This document shows, in pieces, positions 8,739-18,718 of a DNA stretch of 64,000 nt. The DNA lies in assembly GCA_024399955.1 (NCBI GenBank), contig JAKSNH010000005.1, forward strand, positions 1 to 64,000, given 5' to 3'. The position numbers were made by a program, and so were the translations under genes. The DNA is from Paludibacteraceae bacterium (GTDB lineage Bacteria > Bacteroidota > Bacteroidia > Bacteroidales > Paludibacteraceae). Numbering within the stretch: the first letter of the stretch is position 1; each line of letters starts with the position of its first letter. The notes below the pieces were generated by a model, which saw nothing but the letters and a program-made list of their open reading frames with translations, was not told the DNA's origin and searched no databases.

Positions 8739-10271
8739 ATGAAGACAGTATTTTTAACCGGTGCAACCGGCACCATGGGCGGAGCAGGATTACAGGAGTT
8801 ATTGCGTTATCCGGACCAATACAAAGTGCGTGTATTGGCTCGTCCCAGTCAAAAGAACAAAGCTAAATTAGCAGTTTATGCCAACCAGATTGAGATTGTT
8901 TGGGGTGATTTAACCAAATACGAAGATGTCTTAAAAGGCGTAACCGGCAGTGATGTTGTCTTGCACGTTGGCGGTATGGTCAGTCCCCAAGCGGACTACC
9001 GACCAACCCAAACCCGCAAGACCAATTTGACAGCAGCCAAGAATATCCGTGATGCGGTATTGGCGCAGCCGATTGATAAGCAACCCAAGGTGATTTATAT
9101 CGGTAGTGTAGCCCAGATGGGAGACCGTCGCGAACCTCTGCATTGGGGACGTACCGGCGACCCCATTTGCGTAAGTGCTTATGACCACTACGGTATCACT
9201 AAGGCTATGGCCGAGCGTATTATTACCAACTCACCCATCAAGCATTGGGTTAGTCTGCGTCAGTCCGGTATTTTGTACCCTGCTATTTTGAAGAACTACG
9301 ATCCGATTATGTTCCATGTACCTATTCGTGGTGTCTTGGAATGGGCAACAGTGGAAGATAGTGGCCGTTTATTAGAGCGTTGCTGCCGTGACAATGTCCC
9401 GGAGGAGTTTTGGAAACGTTATTATAACATCGGTTCGGGCGAACAATACCGTTTGAGCAACTACGAGTTTGAATGTCTATTACTGAATGCCATCGGTTGT
9501 CCCAAGCCGGAGAAGATCTTCGATAGCAACTGGTTCACGACCCGCAATTTCCATGGTATGTGGTATTTAGATGGTGATGTATTGGAGAACTACATGCATT
9601 TCCGCGCCAATGTACCTGTTAAGGAATACTTCAAACAGATGGCCAAGAGTGATACCCTGCCCGGTGGCCTTAAGTTTGCTGTTCGCAGCAAATTGGTTTA
9701 TCTAAGTCACCTGGTTCCTCATATCGTCAAATTAGCCATGAAAGCGATGGCGATGAGCAAGGAGCATGGTACGCAGTGGTGGATTAAGAATAACAAGGAA
9801 CAACGTATTCACGCTTACTATGGCAGTTTAGAGGCATACAAGGCTATTCGTCCCTGGAGCGAGATGGACCTGAGCCACAACAGCGAACAAGCCGTTATCT
9901 TGAATCACGGATACGACGAGAATAAACCGATGTCCGAGTTCACCATTGAAGATATGCAGCAAGTGGCAGCCTTCCGTGGAGGTAAATGTCTGAGCACGCA
10001 AATGGTTAAGGGCGATTGGGACACTCCGCTGCAATGGCAATGTGCACAAGGACATGTCTTTACGGCTACTCCGAGGCTGATTCTATTGGGCGGTCACTGG
10101 TGCCCGGATTGTTTCCCCAATCCTTACAAAGATGAACCCAATGCTCGTCCTTGGGCTTGGGACAAAGAGTCCAAACGCAATCCTTTCTTTGCGCAGTTAT
10201 GGGCTCCGTTGCATGACAAAGACGAAGACAACGAATACGGACCGGAGATATTTGACGGATGGGAAAGTTAG
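8739..10271 (+). CDS. NAD-dependent epimerase/dehydratase with C-terminal zinc-ribbon domain
   Basis: A 510-residue protein. The N-terminal Rossmann half has GATGTMGGAG as the dinucleotide loop and an extended-SDR YxxxK active site in HYGITKA. It is of the NAD(P)-dependent sugar-nucleotide or sterol-like epimerase/dehydratase class. After about residue 330 comes a further domain not found in ordinary SDRs. It ends in a CxxxH...CPDC arrangement (QCAQGHVF then HWCPDCF), which looks like a treble-clef or zinc-ribbon module. The substrate is unknown. The gene starts 3 bp after the antiporter stop and is followed by a 40-bp spacer made of 7-bp repeats before ftsH. Confidence 0.8.
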   Translation: MKTVFLTGATGTMGGAGLQELLRYPDQYKVRVLARPSQKNKAKLAVYANQIEIVWGDLTKYEDVLKGVTGSDVVLHVGGMVSPQADYRPTQTRKTNLTAAKNIRDAVLAQPIDKQPKVIYIGSVAQMGDRREPLHWGRTGDPICVSAYDHYGITKAMAERIITNSPIKHWVSLRQSGILYPAILKNYDPIMFHVPIRGVLEWATVEDSGRLLERCCRDNVPEEFWKRYYNIGSGEQYRLSNYEFECLLLNAIGCPKPEKIFDSNWFTTRNFHGMWYLDGDVLENYMHFRANVPVKEYFKQMAKSDTLPGGLKFAVRSKLVYLSHLVPHIVKLAMKAMAMSKEHGTQWWIKNNKEQRIHAYYGSLEAYKAIRPWSEMDLSHNSEQAVILNHGYDENKPMSEFTIEDMQQVAAFRGGKCLSTQMVKGDWDTPLQWQCAQGHVFTATPRLILLGGHWCPDCFPNPYKDEPNARPWAWDKESKRNPFFAQLWAPLHDKDEDNEYGPEIFDGWES

Positions 10272-10310
10272 TGTTTAGAGTTTAGAGTTTAGTGTTTAGT
10301 GTTTTAGAGT
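10272..10310 (+). repeat. Heptanucleotide repeat filling the epimerase-ftsH spacer
   Basis: The spacer is almost entirely built of 7-bp units of the forms GTTTAGA and GTTTAGT, about five copies. The unit contains a TAG stop. Confidence 0.85.
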
Positions 10311-10311
10311 T

Positions 10312-12303
10312 ATGGAGAAAGAACAACCCAAAAAACCAACACCACAACAGCCTAAGAGAGGTTGGCGGTGGGTATATTACATTTTATTATTTGGTGGATT
10401 AGCCTATTTCTTATATAGTCCAGCCGATAAGCAGAAAACGAGTAAGGAACTTAGTTACACGCAATTCGCAGCCTATATTGAAAATGGCTACATCAAAGCC
10501 ATCAAAGTGAGCGATGACCGCAAAGCCGAAGCCACGGTTCGTTCGGAGAACTACATTGCCGTGTTTGGCAGTCGCGAAGAAGGAGAGAATAAAAAAGGTG
10601 CATTACAGACTCAAGTACCCAGTATAGAAGAGTTTAGTAAATGGATAGATGCCTATAATCAGAAGTGTAAGGAACAGAATCAAGGGGCAGTAGATGTTAC
10701 GTACGCCTCTTCCCACGATATTTGGTATTTGCTTTTAGTCAATATCGCGCCCATCCTTTTGATTTTCCTCTTCCTGGCATTGATGAGCCGCGGAGCGGCC
10801 GGTGCTGCAGGAGGCATCTTTGGTGTAGGCAGAGCCAAAGCGCAGATCTTTGACAAGGACAAGAAAGACAAAGTCACCTTTAAAGATGTGGCCGGGTTGG
10901 AAGGGGCGAAAGAAGAGATACAAGAGATTGTGTCCTTCCTCAAGAACCCCAAGAAATACACGGTCTTAGGAGGTAAGATTCCCAAGGGCGCCCTCTTGGT
11001 AGGTCCTCCGGGCACAGGTAAGACGTTGCTGGCCAAGGCGGTAGCCGGCGAAGCCAATGTACCCTTCTTCAGTATGTCCGGTTCGGACTTTGTGGAGATG
11101 TTCGTTGGTGTAGGAGCCAGCCGAGTAAGAGACCTCTTCCGTCAAGCCAAGGAGAAAGCTCCGGCTATCATCTTTATCGATGAGATAGATGCTATCGGTC
11201 GAGCAAGAGGCAAGAATGTGATGACCGGCAGCAATGATGAACGCGAGTCCACATTGAATCAGTTACTCACCGAGATGGACGGCTTTGATACCAATTCAGG
11301 AGTAATCATCTTAGCAGCCACCAACCGCGCCGAGATATTAGACAGTGCCCTATTGCGTGCCGGACGTTTTGACCGTCAGATACGGATTGAGTTGCCTGAC
11401 CTCAAAGAACGTAAGGAGATTTTCAATGTGCATCTTAAGCCGCTTAAGTTAGACGCCAGTGTAGATGTTAATTTCCTGAGTAAACAAACTCCGGGCTTCT
11501 CGGGTGCCGACATCGCCAATGTATGTAACGAAGCCGCCCTGATTGCAGCCCGTAATGACCACAAAACCGTCGGCAAACAGGACTTCATGGATGCCGTAGA
11601 TCGTATCATCGGAGGTTTGGAGCGCAAGAATAAGATTATGACCGAAGAAGAGAAGAAGAGTATTGCATATCACGAAGCAGGTCATGCTACTATCTCCTGG
11701 TTATTGCGCTGGGGTAATCCGCTGGTTAAGGTGACTATCGTGCCTCGTGGCATGGCCTTAGGTGCAGCGTGGTACTTACCCGAAGAACGTCAACTGACGA
11801 ACAAAGAGCACCTATTAGATGAGATGTGTTCATTATTAGGCGGTCGAGCAGCCGAGCAGTTATTCCTGAACCAAACATCCACCGGTGCACTCAACGATTT
11901 AGAGCGAGCCACTAAGCAAGCATACGCCATGGTGGCTTATTATGGTATGTCCGACAAGTTGAAGGATATCAGTTTCTATGACTCCACCGGTCAACGCGAC
12001 TATAGTCTGCAAAAACCCTATTCCGACAAGACCGCCGAGACGATTGATAAGGAGACGCAAGCCTTGATTGATAGTCAGATGAAACGCGCCAAGGAAATCT
12101 TAGATAAAAACAAAGAAGGTCATAATGCTTTGGCACAATTATTGATTGAAAAAGAAGTGATTACATCCGATGACGTTGAACGCATATTAGGTCCGCGTCC
12201 CTGGAAAAGTCGTAATGATGAACTAATTGATATTAACGATGAAAAAAATTCTGATTCTGCTACCGATGATGGTAGCCACGATGCTGTCAGCACAACAGCC
12301 TAA
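10312..12303 (+). CDS. ftsH: ATP-dependent zinc metalloprotease FtsH
   Basis: A 663-residue AAA+ protease anchored in the inner membrane that degrades misfolded membrane proteins and short-lived regulators. Two hydrophobic segments (around residues 20-40 and 138-160) flank a periplasmic domain. Walker A GPPGTGKT is at 231-238, Walker B is [10 protein letters not shown], the second region of homology is [20 protein letters not shown] and the zinc site HEAGH is at 454-458. The family usually ends soon after the GPRPW motif. Here about 30 further acidic, serine-rich residues follow, and their last 22 codons overlap the start of the M16 peptidase gene in another frame. Confidence 0.96.
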   Translation: MEKEQPKKPTPQQPKRGWRWVYYILLFGGLAYFLYSPADKQKTSKELSYTQFAAYIENGYIKAIKVSDDRKAEATVRSENYIAVFGSREEGENKKGALQTQVPSIEEFSKWIDAYNQKCKEQNQGAVDVTYASSHDIWYLLLVNIAPILLIFLFLALMSRGAAGAAGGIFGVGRAKAQIFDKDKKDKVTFKDVAGLEGAKEEIQEIVSFLKNPKKYTVLGGKIPKGALLVGPPGTGKTLLAKAVAGEANVPFFSMSGSDFVEMFVGVGASRVRDLFRQAKEKAPAIIFIDEIDAIGRARGKNVMTGSNDERESTLNQLLTEMDGFDTNSGVIILAATNRAEILDSALLRAGRFDRQIRIELPDLKERKEIFNVHLKPLKLDASVDVNFLSKQTPGFSGADIANVCNEAALIAARNDHKTVGKQDFMDAVDRIIGGLERKNKIMTEEEKKSIAYHEAGHATISWLLRWGNPLVKVTIVPRGMALGAAWYLPEERQLTNKEHLLDEMCSLLGGRAAEQLFLNQTSTGALNDLERATKQAYAMVAYYGMSDKLKDISFYDSTGQRDYSLQKPYSDKTAETIDKETQALIDSQMKRAKEILDKNKEGHNALAQLLIEKEVITSDDVERILGPRPWKSRNDELIDINDEKNSDSATDDGSHDAVSTTA

Positions 12304-15046
12304 TATCCAACCTCTGCCGATTGATTCGGCCGTTCGTGTAGGTCATTTAGAGAATGGTCTGACCTATTACATCCGTCACAACGAGTTACCCAAGCAGCGT
12401 TGCGAGTTCCATATCGCTCAACGTGTAGGTGCTATCCTCGAGGAAGACAACCAGAACGGCTTAGCGCACTTCCTGGAGCACATGTGCTTTAATGGCACGG
12501 AGCACTTCCAAGGCAAGGGCATCATTGAGTACTTTGAGAAGCAAGGTGTTAACTTTGGTGGTGACATCAATGCCTATACGTCCCTGGATAAGACGGTGTA
12601 TCGATTGAGCAATGTGCCTACCATTCGTGAAGGCATCGTAGATAGTGCCTTATTGGTTTTGCACGACTGGAGTTGTTCGGTCAGTTTACTGCCCGAAGAG
12701 ATTGATGCCGAGCGTGGTGTTATCCGCGAAGAGTGGCGCACAGGTCGCACGGCGGCTCGCCGTATGTGGTCACGCGGACAGGCGGTTATGTTCCCCGGCA
12801 CCAAGTATGCTATTCGTGACGTGATTGGTGATACGGCAGTCATTAATAACTTCGCGTATGACGCGTTGCGCGCGTATTATAAAAAATGGTATGGCCCGGA
12901 TAATCAGGCTCTCGTCATTGTAGGCGATATAGATGTGGATCAGATGGAGCAGAAAATCAAGGACCTCTGGGCCAATGTGCCTGCTCGTGCTAACTACGGC
13001 GAACGTCCCTACGAGGTTATTCCTGAGAACGAAGAACCGCATATCGGTGTGTTGACCGACAAGGAGCAACAGCAGTCCGTACTGACGCTTATCTTCAAGC
13101 ACGAACCTGTTCCCAATGAGTATAAATCTACGATTATAGGATTCACGTATAATATCTTCCATGAACTGGCTTATCGCATTATGAGCGAGCGGTTGCAAGA
13201 GAAGATGATGCAACCGGATGCTCCGTTTATTGGAGGTATTATGGCCTATACGGATTTAGTGCCGACCCAAGACGCTTTCTATTGCCGTTTAGTAGCTAAA
13301 GATGGCAAGGTAAAAGATGCCTTTCATCTGATGCTCACAGAGGTTGAGAAGATGCGTCGTTACGGTTTCACCGAGGACGAGTTGGAACGCGCCAAGGCGT
13401 TGTTGACCAATGATTATGAGCAGATGTACAATGAGCGTGATAAGACCGAGAATATCAACTATGTGGATGAGTATCTGGGTCATTACCTGGACCACGAACC
13501 TATTCCGGGTATTGCTACCGAATTGGAGATTATCAAGATGCTGTTGCCGTCCATTCAGACTGCTCAACTCAATGAAGTGGCAGCAGGCTATATTACTGAC
13601 AAGAATGTGATTGCTATGGTTCAGGCTCCGGATAAGGAAGGCAATGACCTGCCTACCGAAGCTGAGATTAAAGAAGCCCTTGCTCATCGTACTGAATTGG
13701 AGATTGAAGCACCCAAGGCATCGGTGGTAGAGAAGAGTCTGATTAAGAAAATGCCTAAGGCAGGTAAGATTAAGAAAGTCAGCCACAATGATGTTCTTGG
13801 TACCACGGAATGGACTTTATCCAATGGTGTTAAGGTCATCTTGCGTCCCACTCAACTCAAGCAAGATGAGATTCTGATGAATGCTTATTCATGGGGCGGT
13901 TTAGCCGTTCTCAAGCAAGACGAGTTGCTCAATGCCATGTTAGCAGGAACGGCGGCTGAGTTTATGGGTTTAGGTCAATTCTCGATGAACGACCTGCAAA
14001 AGATGTTAGCCGGCAAGACGGTAGGGCTGAATTACAGCATCAATAAGTACACCGAAGATGTTGAAGGTAATTCCAGTGTCAAAGACTTTGAGACGCTGTT
14101 GCAACTCACCTACCTTGGGTTCACGTCACCTCGCAAAGATGCGGAAGCATTTGCATCGCTTCGCAAGATATTGGAAACTCAGATCAAGAATAAAGCGACC
14201 AATCCGAAGGCAGCCTTCAGGGACTCTGTTACTACCATGATAGCCAATCATAGTCCGCGAGCTATTCTGCTGGACGAACAAACGGTGAACGAGATGGATG
14301 TAGATAAATGTTATCAGATCTATCAAAAACGCTTTGCTAATCCGGCCGACTTTACCTTCTCATTTGTTGGCAATATTGATCCCGAGGATGCCACTGTTCA
14401 GCAGTTAATCTGCACGTACCTTGGTGGACTGAAGGGCAACAAGAAGAAAGAACAATGCACGGATGATGGTGTACGCGTTCCTGCCGGAGTGGCGAAGAAT
14501 TATTTCACTCGCGAGATGGAAACCAAGACCGCAAGCAACCGCATCCAATACACCTCATACGATATTCCTTACACCTTGGAGAATGCCTTAACGGTCGAAC
14601 TCATTGGTATGATCTTAGACCGTCGTTATATGGAGAGTATCCGTGAGCGTGAAGGTGGTTCGTATGGCGTAGGAACGTATGCTCACGTAGCAAAGGAACC
14701 TATCGACAAGGCCGTGTTACTGATGCAGTTTGATACCGACCCTGCTAAACAACCTCGACTGATGGAGATTATCCACGAAGAAGTGAACACTATTGTAAAC
14801 AATGGTCCGTTGGCGGATGATGTACAGAAGGATAAAGAGATTCTGCTTAAGAGTCACAAAGAGGATTTGGAGCAAAATAGTTGGTGGCTAGAAGCCATTG
14901 CTAATTACGAGAAATGTGGCACCAACCTGGTTAGCGACTACGAGAACGCAGTCAATGCTATTACCGGAGAGAAAGTTCAGGCTATGCTCAAACAACTGGT
15001 TGCCTCCGGCAATGTATTTGAAGTCGTTATGCTTCCCGCAGAATAA
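12239..15046 (+). CDS. M16 (insulinase/pitrilysin-like) zinc peptidase, secreted
   Basis: A protein of about 935 residues with two M16 halves. The active half carries the inverted zinc motif HFLEH (77-81) followed by MCFNGTEHF; the C-terminal half is the inactive partner domain with the RxxGGSYGV-type element. I start it at 12239, where a signal peptide ([20 protein letters not shown]) begins; an ATG at 12227 would only add four residues. The gene starts inside ftsH, overlapping it by 65 bp in a different frame. It likely degrades peptides in the periplasm or at the cell surface. Confidence 0.93.
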   Translation: MKKILILLPMMVATMLSAQQPNIQPLPIDSAVRVGHLENGLTYYIRHNELPKQRCEFHIAQRVGAILEEDNQNGLAHFLEHMCFNGTEHFQGKGIIEYFEKQGVNFGGDINAYTSLDKTVYRLSNVPTIREGIVDSALLVLHDWSCSVSLLPEEIDAERGVIREEWRTGRTAARRMWSRGQAVMFPGTKYAIRDVIGDTAVINNFAYDALRAYYKKWYGPDNQALVIVGDIDVDQMEQKIKDLWANVPARANYGERPYEVIPENEEPHIGVLTDKEQQQSVLTLIFKHEPVPNEYKSTIIGFTYNIFHELAYRIMSERLQEKMMQPDAPFIGGIMAYTDLVPTQDAFYCRLVAKDGKVKDAFHLMLTEVEKMRRYGFTEDELERAKALLTNDYEQMYNERDKTENINYVDEYLGHYLDHEPIPGIATELEIIKMLLPSIQTAQLNEVAAGYITDKNVIAMVQAPDKEGNDLPTEAEIKEALAHRTELEIEAPKASVVEKSLIKKMPKAGKIKKVSHNDVLGTTEWTLSNGVKVILRPTQLKQDEILMNAYSWGGLAVLKQDELLNAMLAGTAAEFMGLGQFSMNDLQKMLAGKTVGLNYSINKYTEDVEGNSSVKDFETLLQLTYLGFTSPRKDAEAFASLRKILETQIKNKATNPKAAFRDSVTTMIANHSPRAILLDEQTVNEMDVDKCYQIYQKRFANPADFTFSFVGNIDPEDATVQQLICTYLGGLKGNKKKEQCTDDGVRVPAGVAKNYFTREMETKTASNRIQYTSYDIPYTLENALTVELIGMILDRRYMESIREREGGSYGVGTYAHVAKEPIDKAVLLMQFDTDPAKQPRLMEIIHEEVNTIVNNGPLADDVQKDKEILLKSHKEDLEQNSWWLEAIANYEKCGTNLVSDYENAVNAITGEKVQAMLKQLVASGNVFEVVMLPAE

Positions 15047-15049
15047 GTT

Positions 15050-16492
15050 ATGTTATTTAATTCATTTGCTTTTGCACTTTTTCTGCCCATTGTCTTTGTA
15101 TTATACTGGACAATATTTAGTAGAAAGGATGTTCATCTTCGCAACTCTTTTCTACTAATTGCCAGTTATGTCTTTTATGGCTGGTGGGATTGGAAATTTC
15201 TTTTCTTGATTGCCCTTACCAGTTTCGCATCTTGGGGAACGGGCTTACTGATTAGCAAGGAGGGGCAGTCTGAAAAGAGAAGGAAACTTTGGTTAACGTT
15301 GAATTTGGTACTCAATTTAGGTATTTTAGCGGTCTTTAAGTACTTCAATTTTTTCGTTGACTCTTTCTGCACGCTTTTCCATATACAATCTTCGCTTACC
15401 ATCAGCATCATACTTCCGGTAGGTATTTCGTTCTACACTTTTCAGGCGCTCAGTTATAGTATTGATGTGTATCGCAAAGAGATTGATGCTACTCGCAATT
15501 GGCTACAGTTCTTTGCGTTCGTCAGTTTCTTTCCTCAATTGGTGGCGGGACCTATTGAGCGAGCCAAGAATCTCTTGCCGCAGTTCTCAACGATTCGCGA
15601 AGTTGATTATCAAACTTTTCGTTCGGCGTTGCTGCTTATGGCGTGGGGATTCTTCAAGAAGATTATGATAGCGGACCGCCTGGCTGTCTTTGTAGAAGGG
15701 ACATTTGATAAGGGAGCATCCGGATTACCTATGGTGTTGGGGGCAGTCTTCTTTGCCTTCCAACTCTATTTGGATTTTTCGGCGTATTCCGATATAGCGA
15801 TAGGTTCGGCCAAACTCTTTGGGTTTGATTTGATGACTAATTTCCGCCGCCCCTATCTGAGCACATCGTTCAGTAATTTCTGGAAACGCTGGCATATATC
15901 GCTCTCTTCGTGGTTTATGGATTATCTATATATTCCATTGGGAGGCAACAGGAAAGGGCAGTGGCGCAAGTATCTCAATTTATTGATTGTGTTTGCGGTG
16001 AGTGGCTTATGGCATGGTGCCAGTTGGAACTTCGTTATTTGGGGAGTGCTTAATGTGCTGTTTATGATTGCTATAGATCCACTTATCCGCAAATGGGAAT
16101 CTCCTGCCTTCCTGGCACGTAGTGTTAAGGCATTGGTTATCTTTGTTTGCTACGCACTCTCATTAGTGTTCTTCCGAGCCAAAGGATTCGATACTGCCAT
16201 CACCTGTTTAACTAACCTTGGTTGGTATAATGCCGATACACTAACCTCCTTCGGATTGAATATGGCTGAACTGAAACTGACAGCGTGGTTATTAGGAGGG
16301 TTATTGCTGCTTGAGGTTTTAGTGGAGCGTTTTGGCGGGCAGTTGTCGGCCTATGAGATGATTGATGCAATTATCCAGAAGATACCTTCCCTCATACGAT
16401 GGGCGTTGTATATAGCATTGGTTTTGTCTATTGTGTATTTCGGTCAATATGGCGGAGGTAACGAGCATTCCTTTATTTATTTCCAATTCTAA
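15050..16492 (+). CDS. MBOAT-family O-acyltransferase (AlgI/DltB-like)
   Basis: A 480-residue polytopic membrane protein of the MBOAT family. The catalytic histidine lies in LWHGASWNFVIWG, preceded by the family stretch FRRPYLSTSFSNFWKRWHISLSSWF and the QLVAGPIERAKNLLPQ element. AlgI-type enzymes move an acyl group across the membrane for O-acetylation of an envelope polysaccharide. The next gene encodes an exported protein with an SGNH-like GNSH motif, the usual partner that finishes the transfer. Only 3 bp separate it from the M16 peptidase gene. Confidence 0.93.
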   Translation: MLFNSFAFALFLPIVFVLYWTIFSRKDVHLRNSFLLIASYVFYGWWDWKFLFLIALTSFASWGTGLLISKEGQSEKRRKLWLTLNLVLNLGILAVFKYFNFFVDSFCTLFHIQSSLTISIILPVGISFYTFQALSYSIDVYRKEIDATRNWLQFFAFVSFFPQLVAGPIERAKNLLPQFSTIREVDYQTFRSALLLMAWGFFKKIMIADRLAVFVEGTFDKGASGLPMVLGAVFFAFQLYLDFSAYSDIAIGSAKLFGFDLMTNFRRPYLSTSFSNFWKRWHISLSSWFMDYLYIPLGGNRKGQWRKYLNLLIVFAVSGLWHGASWNFVIWGVLNVLFMIAIDPLIRKWESPAFLARSVKALVIFVCYALSLVFFRAKGFDTAITCLTNLGWYNADTLTSFGLNMAELKLTAWLLGGLLLLEVLVERFGGQLSAYEMIDAIIQKIPSLIRWALYIALVLSIVYFGQYGGGNEHSFIYFQF

Positions 16493-16504
16493 TGATATAG
16501 CATC

Positions 16505-17695
16505 ATGGCAAACAAGAATAATAAAAAGGTTCAACCCCAGCCCACCAAACCAAAGAACAAGTGGCTGCAATTGGGTGTAAAGGTAGCATGCTTATTGGGC
16601 ATAGTGGTAGCCGTAGTGGCTTATACCGATAAGAAAGAATATTTTGTAGGCGACCAAACCAATAATCACAGTCAGCGTAAATGGCGTTCATTTTATAAGT
16701 TTATCGATAAGAAAAAGGATGTTGATATCTTGTGTTTGGGTAATTCGCACGCATCAGCCGGCATTGAACCTTATGTCCTTTCCACCAATAACAATTGTTA
16801 CTGTTTCATTCTGAACACCCCCGGTTCAGGCAGTGTAGATTTGTATTATAATCTAATTGAGGTACTAAAGTACACGACGCCCAAGTTACTTATTATTGAG
16901 TCTTCCTGCGTTGTTGGTAGTGGCACATTGGGCAAGGAATGGGCTAAGATTCAAAGTATTGAGTCCAAGCGGGGCAGGTGGAATCAACTAACCCTTATTC
17001 CTCGCTATCTCCCATCAGATGATTGGATGAAAGCGGTGTCACCAACCATACGTAATCATTCGTTCCTGCTCAAGGACCCCGATCGCATTGCTTTTAACCG
17101 CAAGTTTGTAGGCAAGGAAAAGAATCCGAGTCGTGTGCCATTGGATTTAGGTCGTTTTAGTCATGGTAACACCGGATTGAGCGATAGTATTCTCCGTATG
17201 TATGACACTCAAGGCAGTCCCTATACGCGCAAGTACCATGTCATCGAGGATGAGACGAAGCGTTACATCCATAAGATTTATGACCTATGTCAGGAGCACC
17301 ACATACAGATGTTGTTTGTAACCGTACCCATGTACTATCGCACATACGAAGCCTACGACGAGTTATGCGAACTGGAACAGGAATTCTTTGACGAGCTGCC
17401 CAATGCCCGCTGGTTGGACTTGCAGAAAGACTATGACCCCTCTATCTATACGCGCAAGGCCTTTAATAACGAGTATGGTATGGCACAACACAACACGTAT
17501 TTAGGTATGTTAATCAATAGTTATTATATCTGCGAATATATCCAAAAGAACTACGCTGGTGTTCTGCCCGACCGTTCTAATGATCCCCGATGGCTGAAAG
17601 ACATGTCGTCTGATAGTTATTTTCAAACCGCACATCAGGCGCAAGACAAACAGTCCGTTTTACGTGCAATGATTGGTTATTATCTAACCCATTAA
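16505..17695 (+). CDS. Membrane-anchored SGNH-like protein, MBOAT partner
   Basis: A 396-residue protein with a basic, proline-rich N-terminus and one membrane segment (about residues 18-38), so the bulk should be periplasmic. The motif LGNSHASAGIEP near residue 78 resembles the GDS/GNS block of SGNH-type acyl transferases found beside AlgI/DltB-family MBOAT proteins (DltD, AlgJ/AlgX). Pairing with the MBOAT gene 12 bp upstream suggests a two-protein polysaccharide or glycan O-acylation system. The C-terminal catalytic Asp-His pair was not identified with certainty. Confidence 0.7.
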   Translation: MANKNNKKVQPQPTKPKNKWLQLGVKVACLLGIVVAVVAYTDKKEYFVGDQTNNHSQRKWRSFYKFIDKKKDVDILCLGNSHASAGIEPYVLSTNNNCYCFILNTPGSGSVDLYYNLIEVLKYTTPKLLIIESSCVVGSGTLGKEWAKIQSIESKRGRWNQLTLIPRYLPSDDWMKAVSPTIRNHSFLLKDPDRIAFNRKFVGKEKNPSRVPLDLGRFSHGNTGLSDSILRMYDTQGSPYTRKYHVIEDETKRYIHKIYDLCQEHHIQMLFVTVPMYYRTYEAYDELCELEQEFFDELPNARWLDLQKDYDPSIYTRKAFNNEYGMAQHNTYLGMLINSYYICEYIQKNYAGVLPDRSNDPRWLKDMSSDSYFQTAHQAQDKQSVLRAMIGYYLTH

Positions 17696-17698
17696 TAA

Positions 17699-17734
17699 AA
17701 TTGGCTAATTGGTTAATTGGGTACTTGGCTAAAA
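17699..17734 (+). repeat. Degenerate AATTGGT-type repeat
   Basis: Short AT-rich units of 7-8 bp (ATTGGCT, AATTGGT, TAATTGG) lie immediately after the SGNH-like gene stop codon. It belongs to the same class of spacer arrays as at 10272 and 33625. Confidence 0.5.
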
Positions 17735-17771
17735 AAACTGCTTGGCACGTCCTGTGCCCGGCAGTTTTTTT
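17729..17771 (+). terminator. Rho-independent terminator after the MBOAT/SGNH-like pair
   Basis: AAAAAACTGC pairs with GCAGTTTTTT, with an inner stem GGCAC/GTGCC around the loop, ending in a run of seven T. It closes the plus-strand unit starting at 6704. Confidence 0.85.
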
Positions 17772-17854
17772 GGATACTAAACGTTTTGCACGATTTTTGT
17801 ACTATGTTTAGTATATTCACTCAATCATAGTAATAAACTTTAATTTCTCAGCTT

Positions 17855-18664
17855 ATGTTAGTTACATTTATCATTCTTACCTTGTTAACAATGGCTATTG
17901 ATGCCGTAGGTTTTAAACGCTTCATTTGGTTTATATCCATTGGCTATGGATACAGTGTAGCAGGCATAGCATTGGCTGTTGCTATTATTCATTTTCATAG
18001 TCTAACTTGGGCTACAGGATTGATGCTCTTATTGTTGATGTTTTATGGTTGCCGTTTGGCTACGTATCTACTTATCCGTGAGTTACGCAACAAAAATTAC
18101 ACTAAAACGGTCAGCTTGGATGCAAAGAACAATACAGACTATAAGCCAATGGTTTTAGTTGCTATTTGGCTCAGTTGTGTGCTATTGTATTTATGCCAAA
18201 CCTCTCCCATTATCTTCCGCGTCCAGAACGCAGCAGATGGATTGAGCGATAATATGATTACAGCATGGATAGGTGTTGCCATTGCTGCTTTTGGAATTGT
18301 TATGGAAGCATGGGCTGATCATCAAAAGAATGTGGCTAAGAAAATCAATCCTAACCGTTTTGTAGATACAGGTCTGTATCGTATTGTGCGTTGCCCGAAT
18401 TATTTGGGTGAAGTTCTCTTGTGGACTGGTGTTTTTGTTTGTGGTATAGGTGCTTATCACACTTGGTGGCAATGGTTAATGGCTTTATTGGGATACATCG
18501 GCATCATCTATATTATGTTCAGTGGTGCTCGTCGTCTGGAGTTACGGCAAGACCATAATTATGGAACGGACGAAGCCTATCTTCGTTATAAAAAGAGCAC
18601 ACCTATCTTATTGCCCTTCGTCCCTATTTATTCCGTCAAAAACCAAACCTGGTTAGTGGGGTAA
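17855..18664 (+). CDS. DUF1295-family integral membrane protein (methyltransferase/reductase-like)
   Basis: A 269-residue protein with about six membrane segments. The C-terminal half carries the pattern of DUF1295 and isoprenylcysteine carboxyl methyltransferase-like proteins: FVDTGLYRIVRCPNYLGEVLLWTGVF, then an RRLELRQDHNYGTDEAYLRY tail. Members are SAM-dependent methyltransferases or steroid 5-alpha-reductase-like enzymes; no substrate can be assigned here. It stands alone between two terminator-like hairpins. Confidence 0.85.
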   Translation: MLVTFIILTLLTMAIDAVGFKRFIWFISIGYGYSVAGIALAVAIIHFHSLTWATGLMLLLLMFYGCRLATYLLIRELRNKNYTKTVSLDAKNNTDYKPMVLVAIWLSCVLLYLCQTSPIIFRVQNAADGLSDNMITAWIGVAIAAFGIVMEAWADHQKNVAKKINPNRFVDTGLYRIVRCPNYLGEVLLWTGVFVCGIGAYHTWWQWLMALLGYIGIIYIMFSGARRLELRQDHNYGTDEAYLRYKKSTPILLPFVPIYSVKNQTWLVG

Positions 18665-18674
18665 TGTGTAAGAA

Positions 18675-18706
18675 GCGAGGCAGAAACGAATTGTTTTCTG
18701 CCCCGC
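18675..18706. terminator. Bidirectional hairpin between convergent genes
   Basis: An inverted repeat GGCAGAAA/TTTTCTGCC with flanking GCG(A)GG and CCCCGC sits in the 54-bp gap between the convergent DUF1295 and Bro-N genes. There is no long T run, so termination is inferred from position and symmetry. Confidence 0.6.
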
Positions 18707-18718
18707 AAGAGATGGATA

